A stretch of DNA of 64,000 bases from Terriglobales bacterium (GTDB lineage Bacteria > Acidobacteriota > Terriglobia > Terriglobales > Acidobacteriaceae). The DNA lies in the NCBI GenBank assembly GCA_035651995.1, contig DASRER010000038.1, positions 59,616-123,615 on the forward strand, given 5' to 3'. The position numbers and the translations under genes were made by a program. Under the pieces are notes generated by a model, which ran no database searches, was not told where the DNA came from, and saw only the letters and a list, made by a program, of their open reading frames with translations. Shown piece by piece: positions 34,067 to 42,402 of this stretch. Position 1 is the first letter of the stretch; each line of letters opens with the position of its first letter.

Positions 34067-34406
34067 GGTTCACTCCTCCCGTCCCTCCTCCACTGCTGCT
34101 CCCCGGGGCAATGCCCGCCGGCGGCGGCGCAGCCGGCGGCGGTGGCGGCGCCGGGGCCTGCGGCGCGCGCGACGGGAAGATCGGCTGGATGTGCCCTTCC
34201 GTCGACGCGTTGTGCTGCAGCACCTGCACCACGCCGATCACGATCAGCAGCACCGGCCAGGTGTAGTGGAAGCTGCGCACGCCCACCGTATCCAGCATGA
34301 ACAGCACTCCCAGCGTGATCAGCACGGCCGGCCCCATCACGCCGCGCATCCGGCAGCGCGCGCACGGACAGTTGCGATTTCGGTAGTAGCGGTCCTCGTA
34401 TGCCAT
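34059..34406 (-). CDS. LiaF/DUF5668 small membrane protein
   Basis: The product has 115 residues. A short Cys-containing N-terminus (RNCPCARCRMRG) could bind metal. Two hydrophobic helices follow (MGPAVLITLGVLFMLDTVGV; YTWPVLLIVIGVVQVLQ), the LiaI/LiaF transmembrane motif. The C-terminal 45 residues are Pro/Gly-rich and likely disordered. It overlaps the DUF4097 gene by 8 bp. Confidence 0.85.
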   Translation of the reverse strand: MAYEDRYYRNRNCPCARCRMRGVMGPAVLITLGVLFMLDTVGVRSFHYTWPVLLIVIGVVQVLQHNASTEGHIQPIFPSRAPQAPAPPPPPAAPPPAGIAPGSSSGGGTGGVNHV

Positions 34407-34415
34407 CGCTCTCCC

Positions 34416-35171
34416 TCAGCCCTGCACGGGACGCCGCTTCATCCACGTCCACACACCCACAATGATCAGCACCAGCGGCCACATGCGGCCCACGTAATGC
34501 CACGGCCACAGACCCATCGTGTTCAGCAGAAAAACGATGCCCAATCCGATCAGGATGATCGCGCCCACCGGCGCGTGCGGATACGCCGGGGCAACTTCCG
34601 GCGGCGCCGCGTTGACCTGCGCCGCATTGCCTTGTCCCAAATCAGCGGGCGTCCCCGGCGCCGCCGCAGCCGTCGCCGCCGGACGCGGAGCGGGCGCGGG
34701 CGCGTCGGGCGCCCACATCCGGTTCAGCCCGAACGGATCGGGGACCGGCTCGCCGGTGCGCCGCGATTGCGCCGTCTTGTACGCATCGAACACCATGTAG
34801 AAGATCCAGAACGGAATTCCCAGCCCGAAGAAGACCTCCGCCGGTCCTGCGTGATCGGCGCCCCAGCACAGCGTGGCGAAAATCAGCACGTGGATGAGCG
34901 CCTTGGCGAACTGGCCGTTGTACATGGCGCCCACGCCGGGAATGAATCCCAGCACCGCCGCCAGCGCCGGGCTCGGCAGGTTGGCCGCCGCCGGCTGCGC
35001 CGGCCCGGCCGCCGCCACGTTGGGCGGCATGGTGTCGTAGATGCGCGAGGCCAGGCACTCCTCGCAATAGATGACACCCCGCACGTCGCGCCGGCACGCG
35101 GCGCACAGGCCCTTGCCGCACGTGCGGCAATAGGCGACTGCGGCAGTATCGCTATGGATGGCGCAATTCAT
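34416..35171 (-). CDS. B-box zinc-finger membrane protein with LiaF-like C-terminus
   Basis: The product has 251 residues. Residues 1-45 are a B-box-type zinc finger with paired cysteines (CRTCGKGLCAACRRDVRGVIYCEEC). One or two membrane helices follow at about 65-125 (AAVLGFIPGVGAMYNGQFAKALIHVLIFATL), a linker rich in Ala and Pro, and two more helices at 205-245 (VGAIILIGLGIVFLLNTMG; RMWPLVLIIVGVWTWMKRR) like the other LiaF-type proteins of this operon. It probably takes part in the envelope-stress output with the two genes after it. Confidence 0.87.
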   Translation of the reverse strand: MNCAIHSDTAAVAYCRTCGKGLCAACRRDVRGVIYCEECLASRIYDTMPPNVAAAGPAQPAAANLPSPALAAVLGFIPGVGAMYNGQFAKALIHVLIFATLCWGADHAGPAEVFFGLGIPFWIFYMVFDAYKTAQSRRTGEPVPDPFGLNRMWAPDAPAPAPRPAATAAAAPGTPADLGQGNAAQVNAAPPEVAPAYPHAPVGAIILIGLGIVFLLNTMGLWPWHYVGRMWPLVLIIVGVWTWMKRRPVQG

Positions 35172-35187
35172 CAGTTTTCCTCGTTCG

Positions 35188-35943
35188 CTACCGCGCCCCT
35201 TCTTGTCCCTGCGGACTTGCCGGCGCGTTCAACATGGCCAGCACGTTGCCGGCAAAGTCGAAGCTGTAGCGCTCTTGCTTGTCTCGGTCCGGACGCTCAC
35301 TCGTCTTTTCGTTGATGTTCTTGTTCTTCTCATCGCGCTTGTTGTCGTCCTGCTGCTTGGGCTGCTGTTTCCCTTCGCCCGCGCTGCGCAGGTCACGCAC
35401 CCGCGACTCGATCTCGTACACCAGGCGAATGTTCTCGTAGTACTTCACCACGCGGGCCTGCGTCTCGTAGTAGGTGCGCACCGCTTCATCGCGCAGCGAC
35501 GTGGGCCGCAGGTCGGCCTTGCGCAGGTCGCGTGAGGTGATGCCCGCCAGGTTGAACACCATGGTGAGCGAGAAGAACGCCATGGCAAGGCTCATGCCGA
35601 AGCGCGCCTGCAGCACCGGATGCAGCGCCGGCGGCAGATATCCGCGCAGCCGCTCCGCCCAGCTCGGGCGCCCCGCCGCCACTACGTCGCGCGTCGGCTC
35701 GCGGCCCGTGGTCGCCGCCAGGATGCGGTGCACCATCATGCGCGGCGGCTCCACTTCCTCCAGGCCCTGCAGCAGCTTCATCCCCTGCTCGGCCTCGGCG
35801 AACATCGGCCCGCACGCGGCGCAGTTCTGGCGATGCGCCGCAAAGCGCTCGGCGCCGGCTTCGGCCAGCGTGCCGTCCAGTGCCTCGCTCAGCAGCGCCT
35901 CAAACTCGCTGCAGGCCATCTCGCGTTGGATTTCGGCTGCCAT
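35188..35943 (-). CDS. Anti-sigma factor with zinc-finger (zf-HC2) domain
   Basis: The product has 251 residues. The N-terminal ASD/zf-HC2 region has CSEFEALLSEALDG and H-x3-C-x2-C (HRQNCAAC), the zinc motif of anti-sigma factors. One transmembrane helix follows (MSLAMAFFSLTMVFNLAG, about 115-133), then a C-terminal part with a Lys/Gln/Asp-rich linker. Its start overlaps the stop of the sigma gene by one base, the usual translationally coupled pair. It should bind and hold the sigma factor at the membrane until a signal releases it. Confidence 0.92.
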   Translation of the reverse strand: MAAEIQREMACSEFEALLSEALDGTLAEAGAERFAAHRQNCAACGPMFAEAEQGMKLLQGLEEVEPPRMMVHRILAATTGREPTRDVVAAGRPSWAERLRGYLPPALHPVLQARFGMSLAMAFFSLTMVFNLAGITSRDLRKADLRPTSLRDEAVRTYYETQARVVKYYENIRLVYEIESRVRDLRSAGEGKQQPKQQDDNKRDEKNKNINEKTSERPDRDKQERYSFDFAGNVLAMLNAPASPQGQEGAR

Positions 35944-36545
35944 CAGGTCGCCTGCCTATAGGTACGTTGCAAAAGGCGTGCCAGTTCCGTCCGCCCCCGG
36001 TTGAGCCTCGACTTCACCGTCCCCTCGGGCACTTTCAGCGCCTGGGCGATCTCCCGGTAGTCCATGTCCTGTAGGTCGCGGAGAATAACGGTTTCGCGCA
36101 GTTCCGGGGAGAGTTTTTTTAGGGCTTCCTGCACCATGGCCTGCCGTTCGCGGCTCAGGACGCGGGCGTCCGGCGCCGGCCCCTGGTCGGCCAGCTGCTC
36201 GCTCAGCGGCTGCGCTTCCTCGCCCGACTCGGAGGCGCTCACGTCCATCGAGTCGGTCATGCGCTCCATCTTGGACTTGCGGAAGTGGTCCACCAGCAGG
36301 TTGCGCGTCATCGTGGTCACCCAAGTCATGAAAGCGCCTTTTTCCGCTTCGTAGCTGCCCAGCGTGCGGTACATCTTGATGAAGACCTCCTGGGTCAGGT
36401 CTTCCGCGTCCTCCGCCGAGCCCGTGAACCGGTAGCAGATGTTGTAGATGCGCCGGTTGTGCATGCGGACAATTTCCTCCCACGCATCGGCGTCGCCGCC
36501 AATGCAGCGACGGATCAGCGATGCAACGGCTTGGGGATCGTCCAA
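35943..36545 (-). CDS. ECF RNA polymerase sigma factor (RpoE type)
   Basis: The product has 200 residues from TTG 36545, chosen because AGGAG lies 7 nt upstream and the length fits the family; longer starts (ATG 36641) lack a binding site. Region 2 is at about 15-85 (RRIYNICYRFTGSAEDAEDLTQEVFIKMYRTL), region 4 at about 135-190 (LSPELRETVILRDLQDMDYREIAQALKVPEGTVKSRLNRGR). It leads an operon with its anti-sigma factor and three envelope proteins, so it likely directs transcription of envelope-stress genes including its own operon. Confidence 0.93.
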   Translation of the reverse strand: MDDPQAVASLIRRCIGGDADAWEEIVRMHNRRIYNICYRFTGSAEDAEDLTQEVFIKMYRTLGSYEAEKGAFMTWVTTMTRNLLVDHFRKSKMERMTDSMDVSASESGEEAQPLSEQLADQGPAPDARVLSRERQAMVQEALKKLSPELRETVILRDLQDMDYREIAQALKVPEGTVKSRLNRGRTELARLLQRTYRQAT

Positions 36546-36696
36546 CCGGCACTCCTGTGCGAACTCCCGGCTCCATTTCCTCCCGGCAGATACGCGACTC
36601 GTACCCTGAAAGTTCCGTGGAATCAGTGAGGTCGGCTGCATTGTAGCAGGGGCAGCAAAGGCTGATTTCGGGCGAAGACGGAGCGAAACCCGCCTC

Positions 36697-37335
36697 TCAG
36701 GTGCCCGATCTTGAATGACCGTTCGCCGCAATGGGCTTGCCATCGCGCACGATTACATCTGGGCGACGATATACAGCCTTGCCCCGGAGCTTCTCAGCCG
36801 GATTCTTCACTCCGAAGGTATGCGTACGGCCGCCGCCTCCTACGCCTGCCGTACTTCCTTCGTATTTCCAGTCGTCCTTGCCCAGAAAAACCACGTCTAC
36901 TCGCCAGATTATGACCGGTTTCTTCTTCTGGATCGATTCGGTTGGATCAACAAGATAGCGCCAAACGATATACCAACCCGGATGATCGTAGTGTGATTGT
37001 ATGGCCCACGGTCGTTTGCTCGCTTTGCTTTCCAGGCAATCGTTCGCAGTCGGAGGACGTTTGCAGCCTCGCCTGCAAAGATCCGGAAAGCGCTGCTGTG
37101 CGGTGTACGTATGACGGTGCTTCTCCCAGTTGCTGACAGCGTCGAGCGCTTTCGTGCCGAATATGCCTACGAGGGCACTGAAGACATTCGCCTGTTCGAA
37201 GTAAATCTCGGCCAGGTCGGCCAACTCCCGCTCCATGTAATCAATAGCGCGCCGAATCGCACCGACTCCACCAAATCCGGGCGGTAGCGGCACCGATGGA
37301 TCGAACCACGCATCGGTGCTATTTCTTCGAGCCAT
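36697..37335 (-). CDS. Probable type II restriction endonuclease
   Basis: The product has 212 residues from ATG 37335 (GGAG just upstream), overlapping the stop of the methyltransferase by 17 bp. I do not recognise the specific family. The tight coupling to a DNA methyltransferase, the small soluble size and an ESKASKRPW segment (a possible E-x-K of a PD-(D/E)XK nuclease, about residue 100) suggest the restriction partner. Aromatic-rich HYDHPGWYIVWRYLVDPT follows. Base composition (about 55% G+C in a sampled line) is lower than the flanks, a sign of transfer. The nuclease assignment is an inference. Confidence 0.65.
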   Translation of the reverse strand: MARRNSTDAWFDPSVPLPPGFGGVGAIRRAIDYMERELADLAEIYFEQANVFSALVGIFGTKALDAVSNWEKHRHTYTAQQRFPDLCRRGCKRPPTANDCLESKASKRPWAIQSHYDHPGWYIVWRYLVDPTESIQKKKPVIIWRVDVVFLGKDDWKYEGSTAGVGGGGRTHTFGVKNPAEKLRGKAVYRRPDVIVRDGKPIAANGHSRSGT

Positions 37336-38278
37336 TTGGCTCCGCACCATCAATTGGAATCTTAGCGAGCGCTGGAATAGAACGCCTGGCCATCAGAAAG
37401 TACTCGCGGTTCTTTTCGACGCCGATGCTGCGCAGCCCGCACGCCGAAGCGGCGGCAATGGTCGACCCAGAACCCATGAACGGGTCCAGGATCACGCCCT
37501 CCCCAAGGGGCAGCGCGGCCCGCGCAATCTGACGCAGGAATGCCTGAGGTTTTAGTGAGGGGTGCGGCGCCAGTCGACGCTCCAAACCCCGAGCCGGGAC
37601 GGATTTGATCAAATCTTTAAAAGGCATGTCGGCGGATATTCGCCGCAGCCCACCTGTCTTCCATTTTCGAAGATTGTCCTGTACGCGCCCTTCACAGGGC
37701 TTCCGCAGGAGGGCCCATGGCTCCCAACACGACTTCGGCATGACCGTGACTTCTGGAAACTCGGAATGAGCGTTCTTCGGCCTGTCACCGCCACGCAACG
37801 TGTGCACGACTCGAATGATTTCGCCCCGCTTCTCAAACCCATTCGCCAGGAACGGCTCATACACAAGGTGGGAAACAAGCGGATTCGTCGCCACAAACAC
37901 GTGAGCGCCGGGAACCAGAACGCGGTGCAGTTGCTTGCTGAGATTGCTGAAAAACTGTCGCAATGCCTCGTGGTCGCTCTTCGTGAGCGTGGTAAATCGC
38001 GGTAAGGGCTTTCGCTTGCACCCATCAAACGCTGGCGGTATTCGCCAAACGCCACCTTTGCCTCGACGAAGCTTCTCCAGTTCACGCTGGCTGTACTCAA
38101 CCAGCCCATACGGGGGATCGGTTACCACCGCATGGATTGAATTCGCAGGCTGCAATTCAAGCCAGGAGAACGCATCATCATAGAAAATTTGGAACGAGCC
38201 CAGGTCCTGGTCCCGCTTGATCGGCGCCGGTTCTTCGTTGCGCCGATGAAAAAGATACGCTTGAGGTGTTTGTGACAT
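37319..38278 (-). CDS. DNA (N4/N6) methyltransferase, beta-class order
   Basis: The product has 319 residues. The catalytic motif TDPPYG lies near residue 54, and the SAM-binding motif DPFMGSGST near 270; catalytic motif first and binding motif last is the beta arrangement, typical of N4-cytosine or N6-adenine enzymes. A target-recognition region lies between. It modifies the site cut by the downstream protein and so protects the host. No ribosome binding site is evident. The pair sits in a low-GC island between the sigma operon and glgC. Confidence 0.9.
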   Translation of the reverse strand: MSQTPQAYLFHRRNEEPAPIKRDQDLGSFQIFYDDAFSWLELQPANSIHAVVTDPPYGLVEYSQRELEKLRRGKGGVWRIPPAFDGCKRKPLPRFTTLTKSDHEALRQFFSNLSKQLHRVLVPGAHVFVATNPLVSHLVYEPFLANGFEKRGEIIRVVHTLRGGDRPKNAHSEFPEVTVMPKSCWEPWALLRKPCEGRVQDNLRKWKTGGLRRISADMPFKDLIKSVPARGLERRLAPHPSLKPQAFLRQIARAALPLGEGVILDPFMGSGSTIAAASACGLRSIGVEKNREYFLMARRSIPALAKIPIDGAEPNGSKK

Positions 38279-38341
38279 TCGGGAAACTGAGAGTTGATTA
38301 TGGAGACAACGCGGCGAGTTTTCCAGAACAAAGTGAGGTTC

Positions 38342-39592
38342 TTACTCCGACGTGAAGTAGTCCACGCTCACTGGGCTCTCAAACAGCGAATAGTCGCGCG
38401 TGACCACCGTGATGCCGCTGTCGGTCACGAAATACCGCTGCCGGTCGGCCTCCTGGTCGTAGCCGATCACCGTGCCCTCGGGAATGTGCACGTCGCGGTC
38501 AATGATGGCCCGCCGGATGCGCGCGTGCCGCCCCACGTTCACGTGCGAGAAGATGATGCTGGCGTCCACCTCGGCGTAGCTGTTCACCCGCACGTCGGGC
38601 GAGACCACGCTGTTGCGCACCACGCCGCCCGAGATGATGCAGCCCATCGACACGATCGAATCAATCGCCACGCCCATGCGCTTCGGTTCGCCGAACACGA
38701 ACTTGGCCGGCGGATACTGGTGCTGGTGCGTGCGGATGGGCCACTCCGCGTCGTACAGGTTGAACACCGGCGACACCGACACGATGTCCATGTTCGCCTC
38801 GTAGTACGCCTCCAGCGTTCCCACGTCGCGCCAATAGAGCGCTTCCTTCTTGTTCTCGTCCACGAAGTTGAACGAGTACACCTTGTACTCATCCATCATG
38901 CGCGGCAGGATGTCGTGCCCGAAGTCGTGGCTCGACTGCGGGTCCTCGGCGTCCTTCAGCAGCACCGGGATCAGCACCTCGGTGTTGAACAGGTACACGC
39001 CCATCGAGCCTGACACCATCCGCGGGTTGTAGGGTGAGCGGATGTCGGTCTTCTCCGGCTTCTCCACGAAGCCCACGATGCGCCCGTCGCGGTCAATGTC
39101 CACCACGCCAAAGCGGCTCGTTTCCTCCGGCGGAATCAGGATGGTCGCGATCGTCACGTCGGCGCCCGAGTCGTTGTGCTGCCGTAGCATCAGCTCATAA
39201 TTCATCTTGTAGATGTGGTCGCCGCTCAGCACCAGCACGTGCCGCGGCTGCTCGCTGCCGATGGAATAAATGTTCTGGTACACCGCGTCCGCCGTCCCCA
39301 TGTACCAGTTGTCGGAAACGCGCTTCATCGGCGGCAGGATCTCCACGAACTCGCCCATCTCGCGCGCCACGATGTTCCACCCTTCGCGAATGTGCCGGTT
39401 CAGCGAGAGCGCCTTGTACTGCGTGAGGATGTACACCCGCCGCAGGTCGCTGTTGATGCAGTTGGAGAGCGTGACGTCAATGATGCGGTAGATCCCGCCG
39501 AACGTGACCGCCGGCTTGGCGCGGTCGCGCGTCAGCGGATACAGGCGCTCGCCCGCGCCTCCGGCCAGCAGGACTCCGAGGGTGTCTTTCAT
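38342..39592 (-). CDS. glgC: Glucose-1-phosphate adenylyltransferase
   Basis: The product has 416 residues. The nucleotide-binding signature LLAGGAGERLYPLTRDRAKPAV is at about 8-29, then FGGIYRIIDVTLSNCINS, DNWYMGTADAVYQN and LVLSGDHIYKMNY; the C-terminal part (about 300-416) is a left-handed beta-helix. It makes ADP-glucose from ATP and glucose-1-phosphate, the committed step of glycogen synthesis. No other glycogen genes are adjacent. It stands alone on the minus strand after the restriction island. Confidence 0.96.
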   Translation of the reverse strand: MKDTLGVLLAGGAGERLYPLTRDRAKPAVTFGGIYRIIDVTLSNCINSDLRRVYILTQYKALSLNRHIREGWNIVAREMGEFVEILPPMKRVSDNWYMGTADAVYQNIYSIGSEQPRHVLVLSGDHIYKMNYELMLRQHNDSGADVTIATILIPPEETSRFGVVDIDRDGRIVGFVEKPEKTDIRSPYNPRMVSGSMGVYLFNTEVLIPVLLKDAEDPQSSHDFGHDILPRMMDEYKVYSFNFVDENKKEALYWRDVGTLEAYYEANMDIVSVSPVFNLYDAEWPIRTHQHQYPPAKFVFGEPKRMGVAIDSIVSMGCIISGGVVRNSVVSPDVRVNSYAEVDASIIFSHVNVGRHARIRRAIIDRDVHIPEGTVIGYDQEADRQRYFVTDSGITVVTRDYSLFESPVSVDYFTSE

Positions 39593-39914
39593 CGCAGAAT
39601 AGCGTGTTTCGCGGGACTAGGACGCGCCGGCCGCACGGAAGGTTTCACCGGCCGCGGCCCAAACCAAAAATGTTAGCACACGAAAACCAAGCACTCAGCA
39701 ATCGGCCGTCAGCATTCAGTCCCTGCACGTGATGGGCAAGAATCTTCACCGAGTCATCCTGAGCGAAGCCCGCCGCGGCGGGCGAAGTCGAAGGACCCCG
39801 CGACCGATGGAGGCGCCCAGATGACCCAGGGAATCTCTGCCACGAACGCCCGTAATTCCGCAGTTCGGCAATCCGGCAATCGGTCTCACGGGCTGAGTGC
39901 TGAACGCCGAGTGC
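39593..39914. other. Intergenic repeats between SDR stop and GlgC start
   Basis: No gene is supported in these 322 bp. It carries phrase-like words (ACTCAGCAATCGG, GTCAGCATTCAG and, facing, CTGAGTGCTGAACGCC near 39893) and a short REP-like stretch near 39750 (TCATCCTGAGCGAAG ... GGGCGAAGTCGAAGGA) that belongs to the same family as the large repeats at 60937-61240 and 63784-64000. A word CCGTAATTCCGCAGTTCGG near 39850 recalls the spacer at 26880-26977. Confidence 0.5.
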
Positions 39915-40781
39915 TTATTTCACCGCCGCCGCTCCCGGCCTGATCTTCCGCGCCAGGTCGCCATAACCTGCCTGCGCCAGCGTCTCCAGCCCTTGCTCCG
40001 GCACGTCGCCCCATGTGGCGCTCAGCCCGCCATCCACCACCAGCGTCGTCCCGGTCACAAAGCTCGAGGCATCCGACGCCAGGAACAGCAGCGGCGCCAC
40101 CAGTTCGTCCGGCTCGCCGGTGCGCCCCATCGGCGCCGACTTCCTCACCCACTCGCGGAACACCGTCACGCCGAATACGCCCGCCGTCATCTCGCTCGGG
40201 AACCATCCCGGCGCGATGGCGTTCACGCGCACGCCACGGTCGCCCCAGCTCGCCGCCAGGTTCCGCGTCAGGTTGATGACCGCGCCCTTCGTCGCCTGAT
40301 ACGCCGGCGGAAACTGCCCCAGACCGCCCAACCCCGCGATGGACGCGATATTCACGATGGACCCACCCTTGCCATCGCGCAGCATCCCCTGCGCCGCGTA
40401 GTAGCAGCAGTTCCACACACCCAGCAGGTTCACGCGCACCGTCTGCTCGAAGACCTCGGGCGTCACGCGTTCCGGCACGAATCCGTCGTTGATCCCGGCG
40501 TTGTTCACCACGATGTCCACGCGGCCAAACCTATTCACCACGCGCTCGAACAGCGCCGCCACCTGCGCCGCCTCGCTCACGTCGCACGCCACCGCCAGCG
40601 ACTTTGCGTCGCCCAGCTTCGCCGCCAGCGCCTTCAGCTTGTCCACGCTGCGCGCCGCCGCCGCCACGTTCGCGCCCTGCATGGCCAGCGCTTCGGCAAA
40701 CGTCACCCCCAGGCCGTACGACGCGCCGGTCACAATTGCGGTCTTACCGCTCAGATCAAAAAGCTGCTGGATGGATTTCAT
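39915..40781 (-). CDS. Short-chain dehydrogenase/reductase
   Basis: The product has 288 residues from ATG 40781 with GGAG upstream. The NAD(P) motif TGASYGLG is at about 19-26, NNAG at about 94-97, the catalytic Ser in NIASIAG, and YQATK gives the Tyr/Lys pair (YxxxK). The C-terminal PGWFPSEM is a usual substrate loop. It resembles classical SDRs such as FabG-like or gluconate-5-dehydrogenase-like enzymes; the substrate is unknown. It is monocistronic. Confidence 0.92.
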   Translation of the reverse strand: MKSIQQLFDLSGKTAIVTGASYGLGVTFAEALAMQGANVAAAARSVDKLKALAAKLGDAKSLAVACDVSEAAQVAALFERVVNRFGRVDIVVNNAGINDGFVPERVTPEVFEQTVRVNLLGVWNCCYYAAQGMLRDGKGGSIVNIASIAGLGGLGQFPPAYQATKGAVINLTRNLAASWGDRGVRVNAIAPGWFPSEMTAGVFGVTVFREWVRKSAPMGRTGEPDELVAPLLFLASDASSFVTGTTLVVDGGLSATWGDVPEQGLETLAQAGYGDLARKIRPGAAAVK

Positions 40782-40880
40782 GAACCTGACTCCATTGAGA
40801 TTGCGTCCGGGCCGTAGCGAGGGACCTGCGTCTGCTGCCCGCCCCGTTTTCAAGCCGTAGCCTGCACCGAATCGCCCGCA

Positions 40881-41156
40881 TCATTCAGTTCTGCGACGCT
40901 CCTCCCGCTGCTGGCGCAACTCTTCCATCACGCTGGCGATCAGCTCCTTCGCCCCGGTGATGTTCTGCATGATGATCTGCACGTCCATCGCCGGCTTGCC
41001 CGGCTGCCGCGCGCTCTGGCAATAGACGCCGTGTTGCCCTGCGAACGCCAGCGCGTCGGTAAGCAGGTCGAGACTCACCGCCAGCCGCCCCCGCTCCGGC
41101 CCCATCATGAACTCGTAACGCTCCAGCTCTTCCTGGCGGTCGTCGAAAACGCTCAT
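40881..41156 (-). CDS. Small conserved-looking protein of unknown function
   Basis: The product has 91 residues from ATG 41156. It is charged and mostly helical (FDDRQEELERYEFMMGPERGRLAVSLDLL; ELIASVMEELRQQREERRRTE), soluble, with no family I recognise. No good binding site is seen. It lies between the SDR gene and the palindromic repeats before the DUF2911 gene. Confidence 0.55.
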   Translation of the reverse strand: MSVFDDRQEELERYEFMMGPERGRLAVSLDLLTDALAFAGQHGVYCQSARQPGKPAMDVQIIMQNITGAKELIASVMEELRQQREERRRTE

Positions 41157-41241
41157 CGCGCGATTGTACGCCGCGCCACTTTCCCCGATAATGTCGGGTT
41201 CTACCTGCGCCGCCGCGCGCGCCTGCGGCAACTCGCTCGTC

Positions 41242-41332
41242 GAGACGTAGCTTGCTGCGTCTCGGTTCCCAAGTTAGAGACGCAGCTCGCTGCGTCCCAA
41301 TTCATTCGTCGAGACGTAGCTTGCTGCGTCTC
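41242..41332. repeat. Cluster of palindromic GAGACG repeats
   Basis: Two identical 22-nt palindromes (41242-41263 and 41311-41332), starting GAGACGTAGC and ending GCGTCTC, flank a third variant at 41277-41297. Related copies lie at 15730-15751 and, more degraded, near 61077 and 63920. The last one ends 19 bp before the DUF2911 start and may influence its mRNA 5' end. Confidence 0.75.
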
Positions 41333-41350
41333 CCAGGAGAAAGGAACACT

Positions 41351-41884
41351 ATGCCCAAGCTCACCGTTTCACTCGCCCTTCTCGCCCTCGCCGCCACCAC
41401 CTTCGCCCAGCAGCGCCCCAGCCCGCCGGGAACAGCCGAGACCACGCTCAAAGGCAAGAAGATCACCATCAACTACAGCCGTCCCAGGATCAACGACCCG
41501 CGCACCGGCCAGCCGCGCAAGATCATGGGTGGCCTGGTGCCCTACGGCGATGTCTGGCGCACCGGCGCCAACGAAGCCACCACCTTCGTCACCGAAGCGC
41601 CCGTAACGGTTGGCGGCAAGGATGTCCCCGCCGGCAGCTACACGCTCTTCACGTTGCCCGAGCAGGACAAGTGGACGCTCATCATCAGCAGGAAGACCGG
41701 CGAGTGGGGCATTCCCTATCCCGGCCAGCAGGACGACTTCGCCCGCATCCCGATGAAAGTCGAAACGCTCACCAGCACCGTGGACCCGTTCACGATTTCA
41801 TTCGACAAAAAGAGCGACACCGAGGCGGCCCTCAAACTGGCATGGGAAAAGACGCAGGCCAGCGTGGACGTGAAGGCGAAGTAG
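41351..41884 (+). CDS. DUF2911 exported protein
   Basis: The product has 177 residues from ATG 41351 with AGGAGAAAGGA upstream. The signal peptide is MPKLTVSLALLALAATTFAQ. The mature part follows the DUF2911 pattern: KITINYSRPRINDP, PYGDVWRTGANEATTF, VPAGSYTLFTLPEQDKWTLIISRKTGEWG. The family is common in Acidobacteriota and Bacteroidota and is of unknown function; it is probably periplasmic. Confidence 0.9.
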   Translation: MPKLTVSLALLALAATTFAQQRPSPPGTAETTLKGKKITINYSRPRINDPRTGQPRKIMGGLVPYGDVWRTGANEATTFVTEAPVTVGGKDVPAGSYTLFTLPEQDKWTLIISRKTGEWGIPYPGQQDDFARIPMKVETLTSTVDPFTISFDKKSDTEAALKLAWEKTQASVDVKAK

Positions 41885-41895
41885 CGTCCCGGGGC

Positions 41896-42402
41896 TTGAA
41901 CGCTGAGGACGCTGGGGCACGCAGAGGAGCGCTGAGGAATGCAAATCAATCCGATCAGCGGCACGATCATCGAGTGCGCCATGCCCGTGCACTCGGCACT
42001 CGGCCCCGGTCTGTTGGAGAGCGCTTGCGAAGCGTGCCTCGTACACGAGTTGACTCGTAAAGGCTTGCGTTGCTCGTCGCAGGTCCCAGTCAAACTGCGC
42101 GACGACGGACTTGTGCTCGACTGTCGCTTATCGGCTCGATCTGGTCGTCGAAGATCGGGCCGTCGTTGAACTCAAGTCCCTCGAGGCTGTGCTTCCAATT
42201 CACAAGGCCCGGCTTCTCTCCTATTTGCGGCTGAGCGGAAAGAAGCTGGGCCTTCTGATCAACTTCAACACCGTTCACCTGCGGCGCGGCATTGACCGCG
42301 TTGTGAATGGACTGGAAGGAGATCGCTCGGCAGCAGCTGGATTGGAATGAAGTAGTTTGCCGTTCTGCGCCCTCAGCGCCCCTCTGCGTCCTGCGCGTTG
42401 AA
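41896..42402. mobile_element. Decayed GxxExxY cassette with imperfect terminal inverted repeats
   Basis: Left end 41896-41937 (TTGAACGCTGAGGACGC ... GCAGAGGAGCGCTGAGG) and the reverse complement of right end 42361-42402 (TTCAACGCGCAGGACGCAGAGG ... GCGCTGAGG) match with one 9-nt gap and a few changes. The broken GxxExxY gene lies between them. The right end covers the last codons of gcvPB. Compare the intact cassette at 56394-56850. Confidence 0.65.
41939..42350 (+). pseudogene. GxxExxY family gene, frameshifted
   Basis: The first part reads MQINPISGTIIECAMPVHSALGPGLLESACEACL up to about 42120; the family then continues one frame over with YRLDLVVEDRAVVELKSLEAVLPIHKARLLSYLRL to 42350. So a frameshift lies near 42115-42125. 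The name-giving motif is also damaged (GLLESAC, Tyr to Cys). The intact relative in this window is at 56393-56809. The function of the family is not established; it resembles small PD-(D/E)XK nuclease-like folds. Confidence 0.8.
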
